Source: an uncultured Prevotellaceae bacterium | GTDB taxonomy: Bacteria; Bacteroidota; Bacteroidia; Bacteroidales; Bacteroidaceae | Direction: 5' to 3' | Length of the DNA: 64,000 bases | NCBI GenBank assembly: GCA_902800185.1 | Contig: CADCDK010000008.1 | Coordinates: forward strand, 16,889 to 80,888 | Shown here: positions 8,884-17,463 of the stretch, piece by piece | How the letters are laid out: every line of letters begins with the position of its first letter | Numbering within the stretch: the first letter of the stretch is position 1 | The notes under the pieces: generated by a model | Seen by the model: only the letters and a program-made list of their open reading frames with translations | What the model was told of the DNA's origin: nothing | The model's database searches: none | Position numbers and translations under genes: made by a program

Positions 8884-8915
8884 CAAAGGTAAGACTTTTC
8901 TGAGAAACCAACAAA
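8884..8915 (-). promoter_or_regulatory. Promoter of the DUF6722 - small ORF - ilvE group
   Basis: Minus strand TTTG (8915-8912), 20 nt, TACCTTTG (8891-8884); predicted start about 30 nt ahead of the ATG at 8849. Confidence 0.75.
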
Positions 8916-8980
8916 TTTTCCCCGTCTTTTCTCACCTGTTCCTCACTCCGCGCAATCCATATAACATGATGCACGGGGCA

Positions 8981-9172
8981 TTATTCATTGCCCATGATCA
9001 TCCGGATTTCCTCGTCGGTCTTCGTCAGGCGGTCCTTGCAGAGCTTGATCAGTTCCTTGGCTTTCTTCAGCTGTTCGCCGAGCGTGTCGATGTCCAACTG
9101 TCCTTCCTCCATCTTGCCCACGATGTCCTCCAGCTGGGCAAGTGCCTCTTCGTATTTCATTTCCTTTTTCAT
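8981..9172 (-). CDS. xseB: Exodeoxyribonuclease VII small subunit
   Basis: 63 residues, almost entirely helical: KYEEALAQLEDIVGKMEEGQL is the family signature, followed by LDTLGEQLKKAKELIKLCKDRL. XseB binds the large subunit XseA in a complex that degrades single-stranded DNA to acid-soluble oligonucleotides in both directions. Its ATG overlaps the last codon of xseA by 4 nt (9169-9172), so translation is coupled. Nothing unusual. Confidence 0.93.
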   Translation of the reverse strand: MKKEMKYEEALAQLEDIVGKMEEGQLDIDTLGEQLKKAKELIKLCKDRLTKTDEEIRMIMGNE

Positions 9173-10494
9173 TGTACTATTGATTGGATGGTTCCTTTTT
9201 CTACTTTCGTCTCTATCACGTCACCCGGTCGGAGCTCCTCTGCCGCCCTCACCGCATGTCCGTCCTTCAACGTGATACTGTAGCCACGCTGCAGCAACAA
9301 GGCGGGGTCGAGAGCCTTCACGCGCTGTTCAAACAGTTCCAAACGATGCCGTTCCGTCATCATTCTCCGTTCCACCAATGGCACGACAGCTGCCGAGAGC
9401 GTTTCTATCCGGTGTCTCATCGTCTGTAGGCGTGCAGGAACTCCGCTCGTCAGTCGTTCTTGCAGTCGGCGCAACCGCAACTGCTCGTCGCCCACCACCG
9501 ACAGGACCATCACGGGAATTCGTCCCGCCATCCCCGTCAGTCGTAGCTGTTCAGTTCTGAGCCGTTCCCCAATCCTGTTCAGGATGGTCTCCTGTGCCCT
9601 TTCTATGCGTCGCCATGTCGTTGCCAGTTGGTCCACCAAGAAGGCTGCCGCCGCCGTTGGGGTCTTCACCCGTGTATGCGAGATCATGTCGAGCACGCTC
9701 TCATCGCGATCATGCCCAATGCCCGTGATGATGGGCAGCGGGAAGTTCGCCACATTCTCCGCCAGAGGCAACGTATCGAAGCCGCTCAAGTCTGCCGTGG
9801 CACCACCGCCACGAATGATGACCACCACGTCAAACTGATCCTGCTCATCGTTGATTCTGTTCAGTGCCGCTATCACCGTCTGTTCCACCTGCTCCCCCTG
9901 CATCACGGCAGGAAAGAGCCTTGTCTGGAACACGAAGCCATACTCATTGTCCGCCAACTGGTTACAGAAGTCACCGTATCCGGCAGCGTTCTCGCTGGAG
10001 ATAACCGCCACCCTACGGGCGAAAGGCGACAGCAGGAGCTCTTTCTGCAGGTCATAGACGCCCTCCTCTTTCAGTGTCCTGATAATCTCCTGCCGACGGC
10101 GTGCCATATCGCCCAGCGTGAATGTCGGGTCGATGTCGCTCACAATCCACGAAAACCCGTATGCCTCATGGAAGTTCGGCGCAACTCGCAGCAGTACCTG
10201 CATGCCTGCACTCAACGGCTGTCCCGTCACCCGCTCGAAGCGCGGGCGCAGCTTCATCCAGCTCGACTGCCAGCATTTCGCCGAGGCACGTGCCACGGGT
10301 GCGGCCCCTCTCCTGCCCCCTCCAGAGGAGAAGAAAGATGAGAGCACGTCGCTTTGCACGAGCTCCATGTAGCAATGGCCCCGCACCTCACGCACCTCCG
10401 ACAGCTCCGCCTCCACCCAGTACTCACCGGGCATCTCCAGCTCCAGCGTCTGGCGCACCATCTCGTTCAGCTCATATAGTGTATAGTGCATCAT
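9169..10494 (-). CDS. xseA: Exodeoxyribonuclease VII large subunit
   Basis: 441 residues. An N-terminal OB-fold DNA-binding domain (GEYWVEAELSEVREVRGHCYMEL near 20-42) is followed by the nuclease core with DVVVIIRGGGATADLSGFD and TGIGHDRDESVLD, then a long coiled region and a C-terminal segment with LLQRGYSITLKDG. A 20-residue stretch after the OB strand (SSFFSSGGGRRGAAPVARA) is a low-complexity insert. The start codon directly abuts a 7-nt tandem array: the array ends at 10495 and ATGATG follows (10494-10489), so either Met may be used. It forms an operon with xseB and probably with the subtilase upstream. Confidence 0.94.
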   Translation of the reverse strand: MMHYTLYELNEMVRQTLELEMPGEYWVEAELSEVREVRGHCYMELVQSDVLSSFFSSGGGRRGAAPVARASAKCWQSSWMKLRPRFERVTGQPLSAGMQVLLRVAPNFHEAYGFSWIVSDIDPTFTLGDMARRRQEIIRTLKEEGVYDLQKELLLSPFARRVAVISSENAAGYGDFCNQLADNEYGFVFQTRLFPAVMQGEQVEQTVIAALNRINDEQDQFDVVVIIRGGGATADLSGFDTLPLAENVANFPLPIITGIGHDRDESVLDMISHTRVKTPTAAAAFLVDQLATTWRRIERAQETILNRIGERLRTEQLRLTGMAGRIPVMVLSVVGDEQLRLRRLQERLTSGVPARLQTMRHRIETLSAAVVPLVERRMMTERHRLELFEQRVKALDPALLLQRGYSITLKDGHAVRAAEELRPGDVIETKVEKGTIQSIVQ

Positions 10495-10648
10495 CTCTTC
10501 CTTCTTCCCTCTTACCTCTTCCCTCTTCCCTCTTCCCTCTTCCTTCTTACCTCTTCCTTCTTACCTCTTCCCTCTTCCCTCTTCCCTCTTCCTTCTTACC
10601 TCTTCCCTCTTCCTTCTTACCTCTTCCCTCTTCCTTCTTACCTCTTAC
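10495..10648 (-). repeat. Heptamer array filling the subtilase-xseA gap
   Basis: 22 consecutive 7-nt units; read on the coding (minus) strand they are GGAAGAG, GGAAGAA, GTAAGAG and GTAAGAA variants. The array starts inside the last codons of the subtilase (its stop TAA at 10640-10638 is part of a unit) and ends at the base before the xseA ATG. The intergenic region contains nothing else. Confidence 0.95.
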
Positions 10649-12038
10649 CTATTTGTAGCGCCTTCCCAAAATCTGGCACCCCATAGCCGTATATGTTGTC
10701 GGGCGTGTTATACTGGTTGCCCGACCGCCTGACCAGGTCTATGATCTCGCAGGCCGTCTTGCCGGGCAACGCCTGCCACAGACATGCCACTAATCCACAC
10801 ACCAGCGGTGTGGAGAACGAGGTTCCCGTCTGGTTGACAATCGTGCCGCGCCCCGAGATGACCGCTGTCGGCGATCCCGTCGCCATCACGTCCGGCTTCA
10901 CCCGTCCGTCCGCCGTCGGACCGATGGAACTGAACGGGGCATTCATCCCCCTCGGTGTCACCGACCCCACGGTCAGGATGTCCTGTGCGTCGGCAGGCAC
11001 ATTGATTTTCTTCCATGCCCCCATGCCGTCGTTGCCCGCGCTGTTCACCAGCACAATACCCTTCCCCGCCAGCATCGACGCGGTGCGAGAGGCGTGCGAG
11101 TGCAGCCCGTCAAGGTCGGCATAGCTGTAGTTCATCCGTCTGTCATCAAAATAGTGATAGCCCAACGACGAGTTGATCACATCCACGCCCATCGAGTCCG
11201 CATACTCCGCCGCCGCCACCCAGTAGTCCTCTTCGGCGAGCGACTCCGTCTCCGTATCCTCCGTGCGGCAGAGCAGGTACTGTGCGTCGGGAGCCGTTCC
11301 CACATAGGCATCAGGGGCATCGGCAGCCATTGCCGAGAACACCATCGTACCGTGCTCCGTCAATGCATATATATCCGCTGTACACGGCATCACAAAGTCT
11401 CGTGTGGCCACGATCTTTGCACGTCGCAACGCGGGAATCTTATCCACGTTCATGAAGCCGCCGTCGAAAACGGCAATCATCATCCCTCGTCCACGCCGAC
11501 CGCTGCGGTGCAGTTCCAGACCCTTCATCGCCTCAATCTGCGTCGCCGTGATGCCATAGGGGTCATGGGCTATCGTGTCCCAGCGGTTGAACTCCGTGTG
11601 GAAAGCCGCGCGCATCGGACGCCCCACGGAGTCGGGTGACTCAAACACCAGACGTGCCGACGACACCATCTCCATGCTCGCAAGACGCTCCACCATTTGA
11701 GGATTCCGCGTGCGTACCAATACCGTGTTGTTCCACTTACTGGTGCAGACAACCGCCACATCCTGAGAGCGCAGCGTGTCAAGATAGACTGGTGACACGG
11801 GGAGGTCCGTCGAGTCAACCTTCAACAGTTGCTTGCGCCGACGCGACAGCGAGCGTGATGACAGAAACGCCTCCGGATGGTCGAGCGTAAACGGGGTACC
11901 GCACTTGTCGCGCAACTGCACACGTACCAAGTAGCACTTGCCACCCGGGTACGAGCGCTTACGACCAGCAGGGGGGAGCGAGGCAAACGACCACTGCCAT
12001 AGCGTCAGGAAACACAACACGAGCAAAAACTTCTTCAT
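10638..12038 (-). CDS. Secreted subtilisin-family (S8) serine peptidase
   Basis: 466 residues from ATG 12038; an upstream in-frame ATG at 12065 would start inside the promoter. A signal peptide (MKKFLLVLCFLTLWQWSFAS) is followed by a propeptide-like segment and the S8 domain. The catalytic triad is present: Asp about 192 (IAVFDGGF), His about 229 (EHGTMV) and Ser about 407 (GTSFSTP), with the oxyanion-region Asn in VNSAGNDG. There is no C-terminal sorting domain. The last residues IGKR and the stop codon are encoded by the start of the heptamer array at 10648, so the natural C-terminus may have been remodelled. Substrate unknown; periplasmic or outer-surface location inferred from the signal peptide. 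Confidence 0.88.
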   Translation of the reverse strand: MKKFLLVLCFLTLWQWSFASLPPAGRKRSYPGGKCYLVRVQLRDKCGTPFTLDHPEAFLSSRSLSRRRKQLLKVDSTDLPVSPVYLDTLRSQDVAVVCTSKWNNTVLVRTRNPQMVERLASMEMVSSARLVFESPDSVGRPMRAAFHTEFNRWDTIAHDPYGITATQIEAMKGLELHRSGRRGRGMMIAVFDGGFMNVDKIPALRRAKIVATRDFVMPCTADIYALTEHGTMVFSAMAADAPDAYVGTAPDAQYLLCRTEDTETESLAEEDYWVAAAEYADSMGVDVINSSLGYHYFDDRRMNYSYADLDGLHSHASRTASMLAGKGIVLVNSAGNDGMGAWKKINVPADAQDILTVGSVTPRGMNAPFSSIGPTADGRVKPDVMATGSPTAVISGRGTIVNQTGTSFSTPLVCGLVACLWQALPGKTACEIIDLVRRSGNQYNTPDNIYGYGVPDFGKALQIGKR

Positions 12039-12062
12039 CACGCAATAGATTCCATTTGACTG

Positions 12063-12094
12063 CAAAAGTACTGCAATTTTTCGACATCACCAAA
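12063..12094 (-). promoter_or_regulatory. Promoter of the subtilase - xseA - xseB operon
   Basis: Minus strand TTTG (12094-12091), 20 nt, TACTTTTG (12070-12063). The element sits 25 nt upstream of the subtilase ATG at 12038, which excludes the earlier in-frame ATG. Confidence 0.78.
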
Positions 12095-12791
12095 ACACGG
12101 CCCACATAATATGACGGAAGCCAAAAAGAAGTCTTTATTTAAAATGTATCGACTTAACTCCTATAGCTCCTTTAACTGATTAGAATTGTCAAGATATTTG
12201 GTCAAAAAACATATCGATTCAAAATTGCATTCCAGAGAGAAAACGTGCACAAATCTTTGTTTTTGTGCAACGCTTTTGAGACTTCAGGAGCTCAAAACAG
12301 ACATATGGAACCCCAAAAACATAGCTTTTACACCCTCAATGCACTGTTTTGGGCATCTCATTACATAGAGTTAAGGAGGCTAAAGCTAAGAGTTATGAGT
12401 CGTAACTCTAAGAGTTATCCTCCAAAACTGACATCTCCAAATATTCGCAAGCTCGCCTTCCCGCCCCAAGCGCTTGACAATCAGCACATTACTAAAAATC
12501 GAAATTTTCGCGTATTTTTCGTCCAAAGAGACTTTCTTTCTCAACGAAGCCACTCTCGCGAAGCTTCTTGTAAAATTATTTCAATACATTTTTATAACAT
12601 AACACCACCCTCGTAAAGTCGATTTTAAGTCATTTTCAACACACAGCAGAATGAGGAAAGGTAAAAGAAAATTTAAAAGGGTTAATAATCATTAATTGTT
12701 AGTCTCTCCACACGCACGTTACATATTAAATGCCTACCTTTGTACGGTTTTGGAGAACCAAACTCATATACAACAAAAAAAACAACATACG
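12095..12791. other. Long AT-rich gap with inverted repeats, no convincing gene
   Basis: About 700 nt between a minus-strand promoter and the 64-residue ORF. Visible structure: TGCACAAA/TTTGTGCA (12246-12253 with 12262-12269) and AGAGTTA/TAACTCT (12389-12395 with 12403-12409). Short 9-nt echoes (CTTAACTCC, TATAGCTCC, TTTAACTGA) occur around 12152-12180. A 123-codon open frame at 12245-12616 has unusual composition and no credible start; I think it is a repeated non-coding element or a leader rather than a protein. Confidence 0.5.
12735..12742 (+). promoter_or_regulatory. Possible -7 element ahead of the 64-residue ORF and secreted protein
   Basis: TACCTTTG matches TAnnTTTG and lies 50 nt before the ATG at 12792. 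No TTTG is found 19-20 nt upstream, so support is partial. It could also drive the large secreted protein at 13119, which has no better candidate. Confidence 0.4.
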
Positions 12792-12986
12792 ATGGACACG
12801 ACAACCACAACATCTCAGAAGGCGGTAACATCGCTTACTCATCATGCAACCCGTCGAAGCAATCACAACAAAGTGTATGTGGAAGAGGGGAAAGTAAGAT
12901 GGAGCCTTATGTCTGATGCTTTGAGCATCGAAGAGGCAAAGTCTCTCACCCTACAAGCCGTTGAGTTAGAATACTCCTTGCCATGA
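12792..12986 (+). CDS. 64-residue hypothetical protein
   Basis: MDTTTTTSQKAV, then a basic stretch HHATRRSNHNKVYVEEGKVRW, then SLMSDALSIEEAKSLTLQAVELEYSLP, which looks like a helix. There is no signal peptide and no membrane segment. The chosen ATG is preceded by an A-rich tract of the kind that precedes starts in Bacteroidetes. It is 132 nt upstream of the 1141-residue secreted protein on the same strand. Family not recognised; it may be a short regulatory or orphan peptide. Confidence 0.4.
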   Translation: MDTTTTTSQKAVTSLTHHATRRSNHNKVYVEEGKVRWSLMSDALSIEEAKSLTLQAVELEYSLP

Positions 12987-13118
12987 GATACATCATCAAA
13001 CGAAGATGCGTAGTCAACATTCTTCAGATGCCTGTCATAAGCAAAACATGCATGACTAAAATAACAAAACAACATAACATTTTTTATTCATTAATTATTA
13101 ACTAAATTTTAAAAACAA

Positions 13119-16100
13119 ATGAAAAGAATCAGACTTTTAATGGCCATTCTCTTGGCCACGTTCAGTTGGCAAACGAGCTTTGCCCAACTTGAGAACGGTA
13201 CAGTGTACTGGATTCAGGATGTCGCTACCGGTCAATTCATCAGTCAGGGTGCAAACTGGGGTTCTCAGGCAACCGTTCAGGAAGTGGGCGGTCTTGGATT
13301 GCAGGCTGTTTATGTATCCGAAGGTGTTTACAAACTGAAGAACATCATGTGGAACAAGGTAAACAATGCTGACCTTGGTCTTCGTACGTCTGACCGTTTT
13401 CTTGATCAGGCTGCAGGTGATGTAACCCTTGAAACCGCTGATGGTGGTTACAAGCTCAACACAAGTGGCGGTTACCTGTGCAATAATGGCGATACCAATG
13501 GTGATGGCGTTAAGCGTCTTGGCTCTACCAATGAAGCCGCTTCGGCAACCGTTTGGAGATTCCTCACCAAGAGCCAGTATGATGCTGCTATTCAGGCATA
13601 TAAAGATGCCAATGCAGCCACATATGCAACCAATCTTGGATACTCTGCCAATACGGTTGCAGAACTGGAGGCAATCCTTGCCACTGATTACATGGCTAAG
13701 GACTTTACTACGAGCATCACCAACCCCACTCTTAGCAGTAGCTGGGATGGTTGGGCACATGCCTCAGCTTCTGGTAGTAACCGCTCAGAGGGAGCTGGAA
13801 TAGGTAGTGGTTGCGCCGAGTTCTGGAATGGTTGCGGCGCAGCTAACCAGACAGTGAGCGGCATTCCTAACGGACTCTATAAGGTTGAATTTGTAGGAAC
13901 ATTCCGCCCATCTGGTTCAGATAATGCTAAGAAACTAACATCTGATCAAACCAGTAGTCCAGCATTCGTATATGCTAACGATGCTCAAGTTGAGTTTTTG
14001 CATTGGATTGACGTTCCTGCACAAGCTAATGGACGTGGTGGAATCACTGTAGCTAATGGATATAACAATACTCTCTATACTTACGTCACCGATGGCACTC
14101 TGAAAATTGGTATTGTACAGGGTTGCTGGGAGAACGGTAATATGTGGTGTCCCTTTGGCCAGTTTAGACTGACCTACTACACCGATCAGGTCGCTGATGA
14201 TGACATTACTGCTCTCATCGCTACCATTCCCGCAGAAGGAACAATTCCCACTGTTGTTTATACAAACCTGAATTCTTTGAAATCAACACTGGAAAGTGCA
14301 AAGACAATTGCTGCTTACAACAATCTGAGTAATGCTATTACAGCAGCAAATGGTCTTGTTGCTCCGTATGCAGCCTACAAAATAGCCGCAGAGGATGCCG
14401 CTATTGCAGGTGTTGCTGCCGCAACTATCAACGAGCAGAATACAGCTGTCAATAGTGCTACTGATGCAGCTGGCATCAATGCTTGTAAAACAGCCCTTAG
14501 AACAGCAATTGCAGCCGTCACTGCATTTGACATCACTACCTTTACCATCACCAACTCTTCGCCATACGCTAACGATAACGATTGGACGGCAACCAACGGT
14601 AACCGTCTGAATCAATGGGCCTCAAACCCCGTTAACTTTGACTCTGACAATAAGTGCGCTGAGATGTGGAACAACGCTGGTGCTTCCATGCTATACACCA
14701 TTAACAATCTGCCAGCTGGTTCCTATCGTTTGACGGCCATCGCTGGTGCTCGCAATGACAGTGGCGCTGTGCTCAAGGTCGGTGAAAAAACGATTGAGCT
14801 CGTAAGTGTAGGTTCTGTAAACAGTCGTTCTGAAGCAAACACTTGGTTCAACAACGGCAACGGCGTAAACGAACTCTTCTTCACTCTTGACGACACCGCA
14901 GCTGAACTGACCATCGGTCTCATCGCTGGTACAGGTGGCGATGCATGGACACTTTGGCGTAGTTTCAAGCTCGAAACCTTCAACGAGAGCGTAGCTGCAG
15001 GCTATCTGGCTCCTGGCTATGCAACATTGGTGACAAATGCTCAGACGACCCTTGACGATGAAGCTTACATCAACGTAACCGGTAGCGAGAAAACCGCCCT
15101 TGCTGCTGCCATCGCCGCTGAACCCAGCACAGTTGCCGAATATGAGGCTGCTGTTACGACTTTGAATAATGCTGTTACTGCCTTTACCGAGGCCAAGACC
15201 AACTATGACGTCTTTGCTACGGAACGTACTCTCGCCAATGCTATCAGTACAGACATTGTTGTTGCTGCTCCCACTACGGCTGAAGAGGCTCTGACTCAGT
15301 TCCGCGCTCTGAAAGTGGCTGAGTACAACTATGTGGCAGAAAATTATCCCTATTCTGCTACTTCCAAGATTGGTGAGTTCAGCACCTGGACTCGCACAGG
15401 TACCGTCAATGGAAACACCAAGAATGAGTTTGAGGCTCTTACTAGCCAGCACTGGAGCGGTACAGCGATGACTTATTATGAGCAGCCTGCTGACGGTTGG
15501 AACCAGAGTGCTTGGACTGCCAACTATGCTAAGACCACCACGCTGCCCGCTGGTAACTATGTCATCAAGGTTGCTGCCCGTGCAGCTTCCAGCACCAACA
15601 CTAAGGCAAAGATAACCTGCTCTGCCGCTACCCTTGATGGTCCTATCTTCAATTTCGGCGACACAGGCAAGGGTATCACCACTGATGGTGTAGCCAGCTT
15701 CGACGAAGGCGAGTTTGCAAATAATGGCAATGGTCGTGGATGGGTTTGGAACTACCTTCCCTTCACACTGGATAAAGAAACTGAGGTTACGATGACTGTT
15801 GTTGCTGAGGCTACAGGCACACACCAGTGGTTCAGCGTCTGCGACGGCGAGTTGCTCTCTATGGACAACATTGCTACCGCTGTGGCATACAACGACGCTT
15901 CTGCAAACACCATTGAGGATGTTGACGTGGCCAATGTTACTATAAGCCGCACCATTAAGGAAGGCTTCAATACCGTTGTACTGCCCTTCAACCTCACTGC
16001 TTCTCAGGTACAGACAGTCTTCGGTTTAGGAACTGAAGTCTTTGCTTTCTCCGAGACAGATCAGGAAGGTTCTGAGAAAGTTACTATCAACTTCAACAAG

Positions 16101-16544
16101 GTTGTTGCAGGAACCATCTCAGCCAACGTTCCCGTTCTCGTGAAGGCTACTAAAGCCAGCGATGAGCAGGTATTCGAGGGCGTAGAGGTTGTGGCTCCCA
16201 CAGAAGATGTCAAGGTTGCAGGAAACAACGTCAGCTTCATCGGAGTATATGCTCCTGCCACCGTTCAGGAAAATGACTACTTCATCGCTAACGGTAAGCT
16301 ATTCATGAGTACTGGCGAAACAAGTATCAAAGCCTTCCGCGCCTACATCGACGCTCAGGGACTTGCTCCCGAAGCACGCATCAGCTTCTTCATTGATGGC
16401 GAGACCACAGATATCAGCGATGCTCTGCGTCTGAATGACAAAGCTGAAAGCGTCAAGAACGTTTATGACTTGCAGGGCCGCAAGGTTGTTCATCCCACTC
16501 GCGGACTCTACATCGTGAACGGCAAGAAGGTTATCGTGAAGTAA
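13119..16544 (+). CDS. Large secreted multidomain surface protein with type IX-like C-terminal tail
   Basis: 1141 residues. A signal peptide (1-22, ending SFA before QLENG) is followed by an N-terminal beta domain (YWIQDVATGQFISQGANWG), beta-sandwich segments that look like carbohydrate-binding modules (for example GIPNGLYKVEFVGTF and NLPAGSYRLTAIAGA), and Ala-rich helical FIVAR-like stretches around 370-470 and 640-700. The protein ends VYDLQGRKVVHPTRGLYIVNGKKVIVK-like (tail of about 30 residues), the pattern of C-terminal signals seen on exported Prevotella proteins. No catalytic motif was found, so adhesion or glycan binding is the likeliest role. Neutral, repeat-rich composition (Ala, Thr, Asn, Gly) sets it apart from its neighbours. 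The gap to the 61-residue gene downstream is 39 nt. Confidence 0.75.
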   Translation: MKRIRLLMAILLATFSWQTSFAQLENGTVYWIQDVATGQFISQGANWGSQATVQEVGGLGLQAVYVSEGVYKLKNIMWNKVNNADLGLRTSDRFLDQAAGDVTLETADGGYKLNTSGGYLCNNGDTNGDGVKRLGSTNEAASATVWRFLTKSQYDAAIQAYKDANAATYATNLGYSANTVAELEAILATDYMAKDFTTSITNPTLSSSWDGWAHASASGSNRSEGAGIGSGCAEFWNGCGAANQTVSGIPNGLYKVEFVGTFRPSGSDNAKKLTSDQTSSPAFVYANDAQVEFLHWIDVPAQANGRGGITVANGYNNTLYTYVTDGTLKIGIVQGCWENGNMWCPFGQFRLTYYTDQVADDDITALIATIPAEGTIPTVVYTNLNSLKSTLESAKTIAAYNNLSNAITAANGLVAPYAAYKIAAEDAAIAGVAAATINEQNTAVNSATDAAGINACKTALRTAIAAVTAFDITTFTITNSSPYANDNDWTATNGNRLNQWASNPVNFDSDNKCAEMWNNAGASMLYTINNLPAGSYRLTAIAGARNDSGAVLKVGEKTIELVSVGSVNSRSEANTWFNNGNGVNELFFTLDDTAAELTIGLIAGTGGDAWTLWRSFKLETFNESVAAGYLAPGYATLVTNAQTTLDDEAYINVTGSEKTALAAAIAAEPSTVAEYEAAVTTLNNAVTAFTEAKTNYDVFATERTLANAISTDIVVAAPTTAEEALTQFRALKVAEYNYVAENYPYSATSKIGEFSTWTRTGTVNGNTKNEFEALTSQHWSGTAMTYYEQPADGWNQSAWTANYAKTTTLPAGNYVIKVAARAASSTNTKAKITCSAATLDGPIFNFGDTGKGITTDGVASFDEGEFANNGNGRGWVWNYLPFTLDKETEVTMTVVAEATGTHQWFSVCDGELLSMDNIATAVAYNDASANTIEDVDVANVTISRTIKEGFNTVVLPFNLTASQVQTVFGLGTEVFAFSETDQEGSEKVTINFNKVVAGTISANVPVLVKATKASDEQVFEGVEVVAPTEDVKVAGNNVSFIGVYAPATVQENDYFIANGKLFMSTGETSIKAFRAYIDAQGLAPEARISFFIDGETTDISDALRLNDKAESVKNVYDLQGRKVVHPTRGLYIVNGKKVIVK

Positions 16545-16583
16545 TAAAAAGATGGTTGAACTAAATATTTAAACATATATATT

Positions 16584-16769
16584 ATGAAGAAAAAAGAATA
16601 TATGGCTCCTGCCATCGCGATAAAAGACGCAGAACTTGAAACTCTGATGAGAATTTCCATTGCTGGAGTTGACGGTAATTCAGGTCTTGAACTTGCTGGA
16701 CAAGAAGATGAAACTCCTACCAACGCCGATGCTCGTCTCTACGAGCACAAGAGCGTCTGGGACGATTGA
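16584..16769 (+). CDS. 61-residue companion peptide of the secreted protein
   Basis: MKKKEYMAPAIAIKDAELETLMRISIAG at the start, an acidic middle (GLELAGQEDETPTNAD) and the end HKSVWDD. Short proteins beginning MKK-x-Y-x-AP, with a hydrophobic-acidic middle and Asp/Trp-rich end, are frequent in Bacteroidales next to exported proteins, and I know no function for them. There is no signal peptide. It starts 39 nt after the 1141-residue gene and is followed by a strong terminator at 16827, so the two form one transcription unit. Confidence 0.65.
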   Translation: MKKKEYMAPAIAIKDAELETLMRISIAGVDGNSGLELAGQEDETPTNADARLYEHKSVWDD

Positions 16770-16826
16770 TCTGAAGCCCACCCGCCTCCCAAGGGAGGAG
16801 CAAACGGACGGGCATTACATAGCAAG

Positions 16827-16860
16827 AATGCGGAGCACCACGTGTGCCCCGCATTTTTTG
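16827..16860 (+). terminator. Intrinsic terminator after the secreted protein operon
   Basis: AATGCGGAGCAC pairs with GTGTGCCCCGCATT, followed by TTTTT. Placed 58 nt after the stop of the 61-residue gene. Confidence 0.85.
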
Positions 16861-16870
16861 CGCCCATATA

Positions 16871-16902
16871 TTTGCATGGTTTTGGAATTGTTCGTATCTT
16901 TG
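16871..16902 (+). promoter_or_regulatory. Promoter of the toxin-antitoxin pair
   Basis: TTTG (16871-16874), 20 nt, TATCTTTG (16895-16902), 37 nt ahead of the antitoxin ATG. Autorepression by the encoded complex at this site would be expected for such systems but cannot be seen. Confidence 0.75.
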
Positions 16903-16939
16903 CGGCTACATAATATATAATATATAAGGAGAGGAAATT

Positions 16940-17182
16940 ATGGAAGGAACAAAAGAAAGAATAACAGTCACAGTGTCAAAACATTTAATTGAAGATGTGC
17001 TGCGTAAAACAGGTTGTGACATTAACGACATCGACAAAATTGTCGAGGATTTTGTTTATTCAGCTCTACATACGCCAAATGCTGAGACAATTGCAGCAAT
17101 CGAGGAATCACGAGCAGGAAAGTATGCCGGCACAATAGACACAACCTCCATGGAAACCTTTATGAAATCAATGGGAATATGA
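16940..17182 (+). CDS. Putative type II antitoxin
   Basis: 80 residues: a basic and polar N-terminus (KERITVTVSKHLIEDVLRKTGCD) that could form a ribbon-helix-helix-like DNA-binding part, and a C-terminal half (ETIAAIEESRAGKYAGTIDTTSMETFMKSMGI) of the kind that wraps the toxin. The motif AIEESRAGKY followed by an acidic/hydrophobic end is common in RelB/DinJ-type partners of YafQ-like toxins in Bacteroidetes. Its stop overlaps the toxin start by 4 nt. The role as antitoxin is inferred mainly from this arrangement. Confidence 0.75.
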   Translation: MEGTKERITVTVSKHLIEDVLRKTGCDINDIDKIVEDFVYSALHTPNAETIAAIEESRAGKYAGTIDTTSMETFMKSMGI

Positions 17183-17451
17183 AATCAATTCGATATTCTA
17201 CTAAATACAAGAAAGACATCAAAAGGTATGCAAAGAATATAAAATTCTTGACCGCCTTGTACAAAATCGTTACGTTTCTTGAGCAAGGAAAACCAATACC
17301 AACAGAATATAAGCCGCATCCCTTGAGAGGAGAATACAAAGGCTGCATGGAGTGTCACGTTTTATCGGACTTCCTACTAATATGGTATGACGAGAATGAA
17401 GATGTTGTTTGGTTGGAACGAATTGGGACTCACTCTGAATTGTTCAAATAA
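17179..17451 (+). CDS. RelE/YafQ-family mRNA interferase toxin
   Basis: 90 residues, a single RelE-fold domain. YSTKYKKDIKRYAKN opens it; HPLRGEYKGCMECHVLSDFLLIWY carries the conserved core with its His and Trp-Tyr strand; VWLERIGTHSELF ends with the catalytic-type His typical of YafQ toxins. These enzymes cut mRNA in the ribosomal A site and arrest growth until the antitoxin is restored. ATG at 17179 overlaps the antitoxin stop. All expected motifs are intact, so the toxin is probably active. Confidence 0.87.
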   Translation: MKSIRYSTKYKKDIKRYAKNIKFLTALYKIVTFLEQGKPIPTEYKPHPLRGEYKGCMECHVLSDFLLIWYDENEDVVWLERIGTHSELFK

Positions 17452-17463
17452 AACCATATACTA

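Noticed and set aside
12245-12616. 123-codon open frame
   Set aside because: No recognisable domain, odd composition, no promoter in register, overlaps two hairpins. Probably non-coding repeat or leader.
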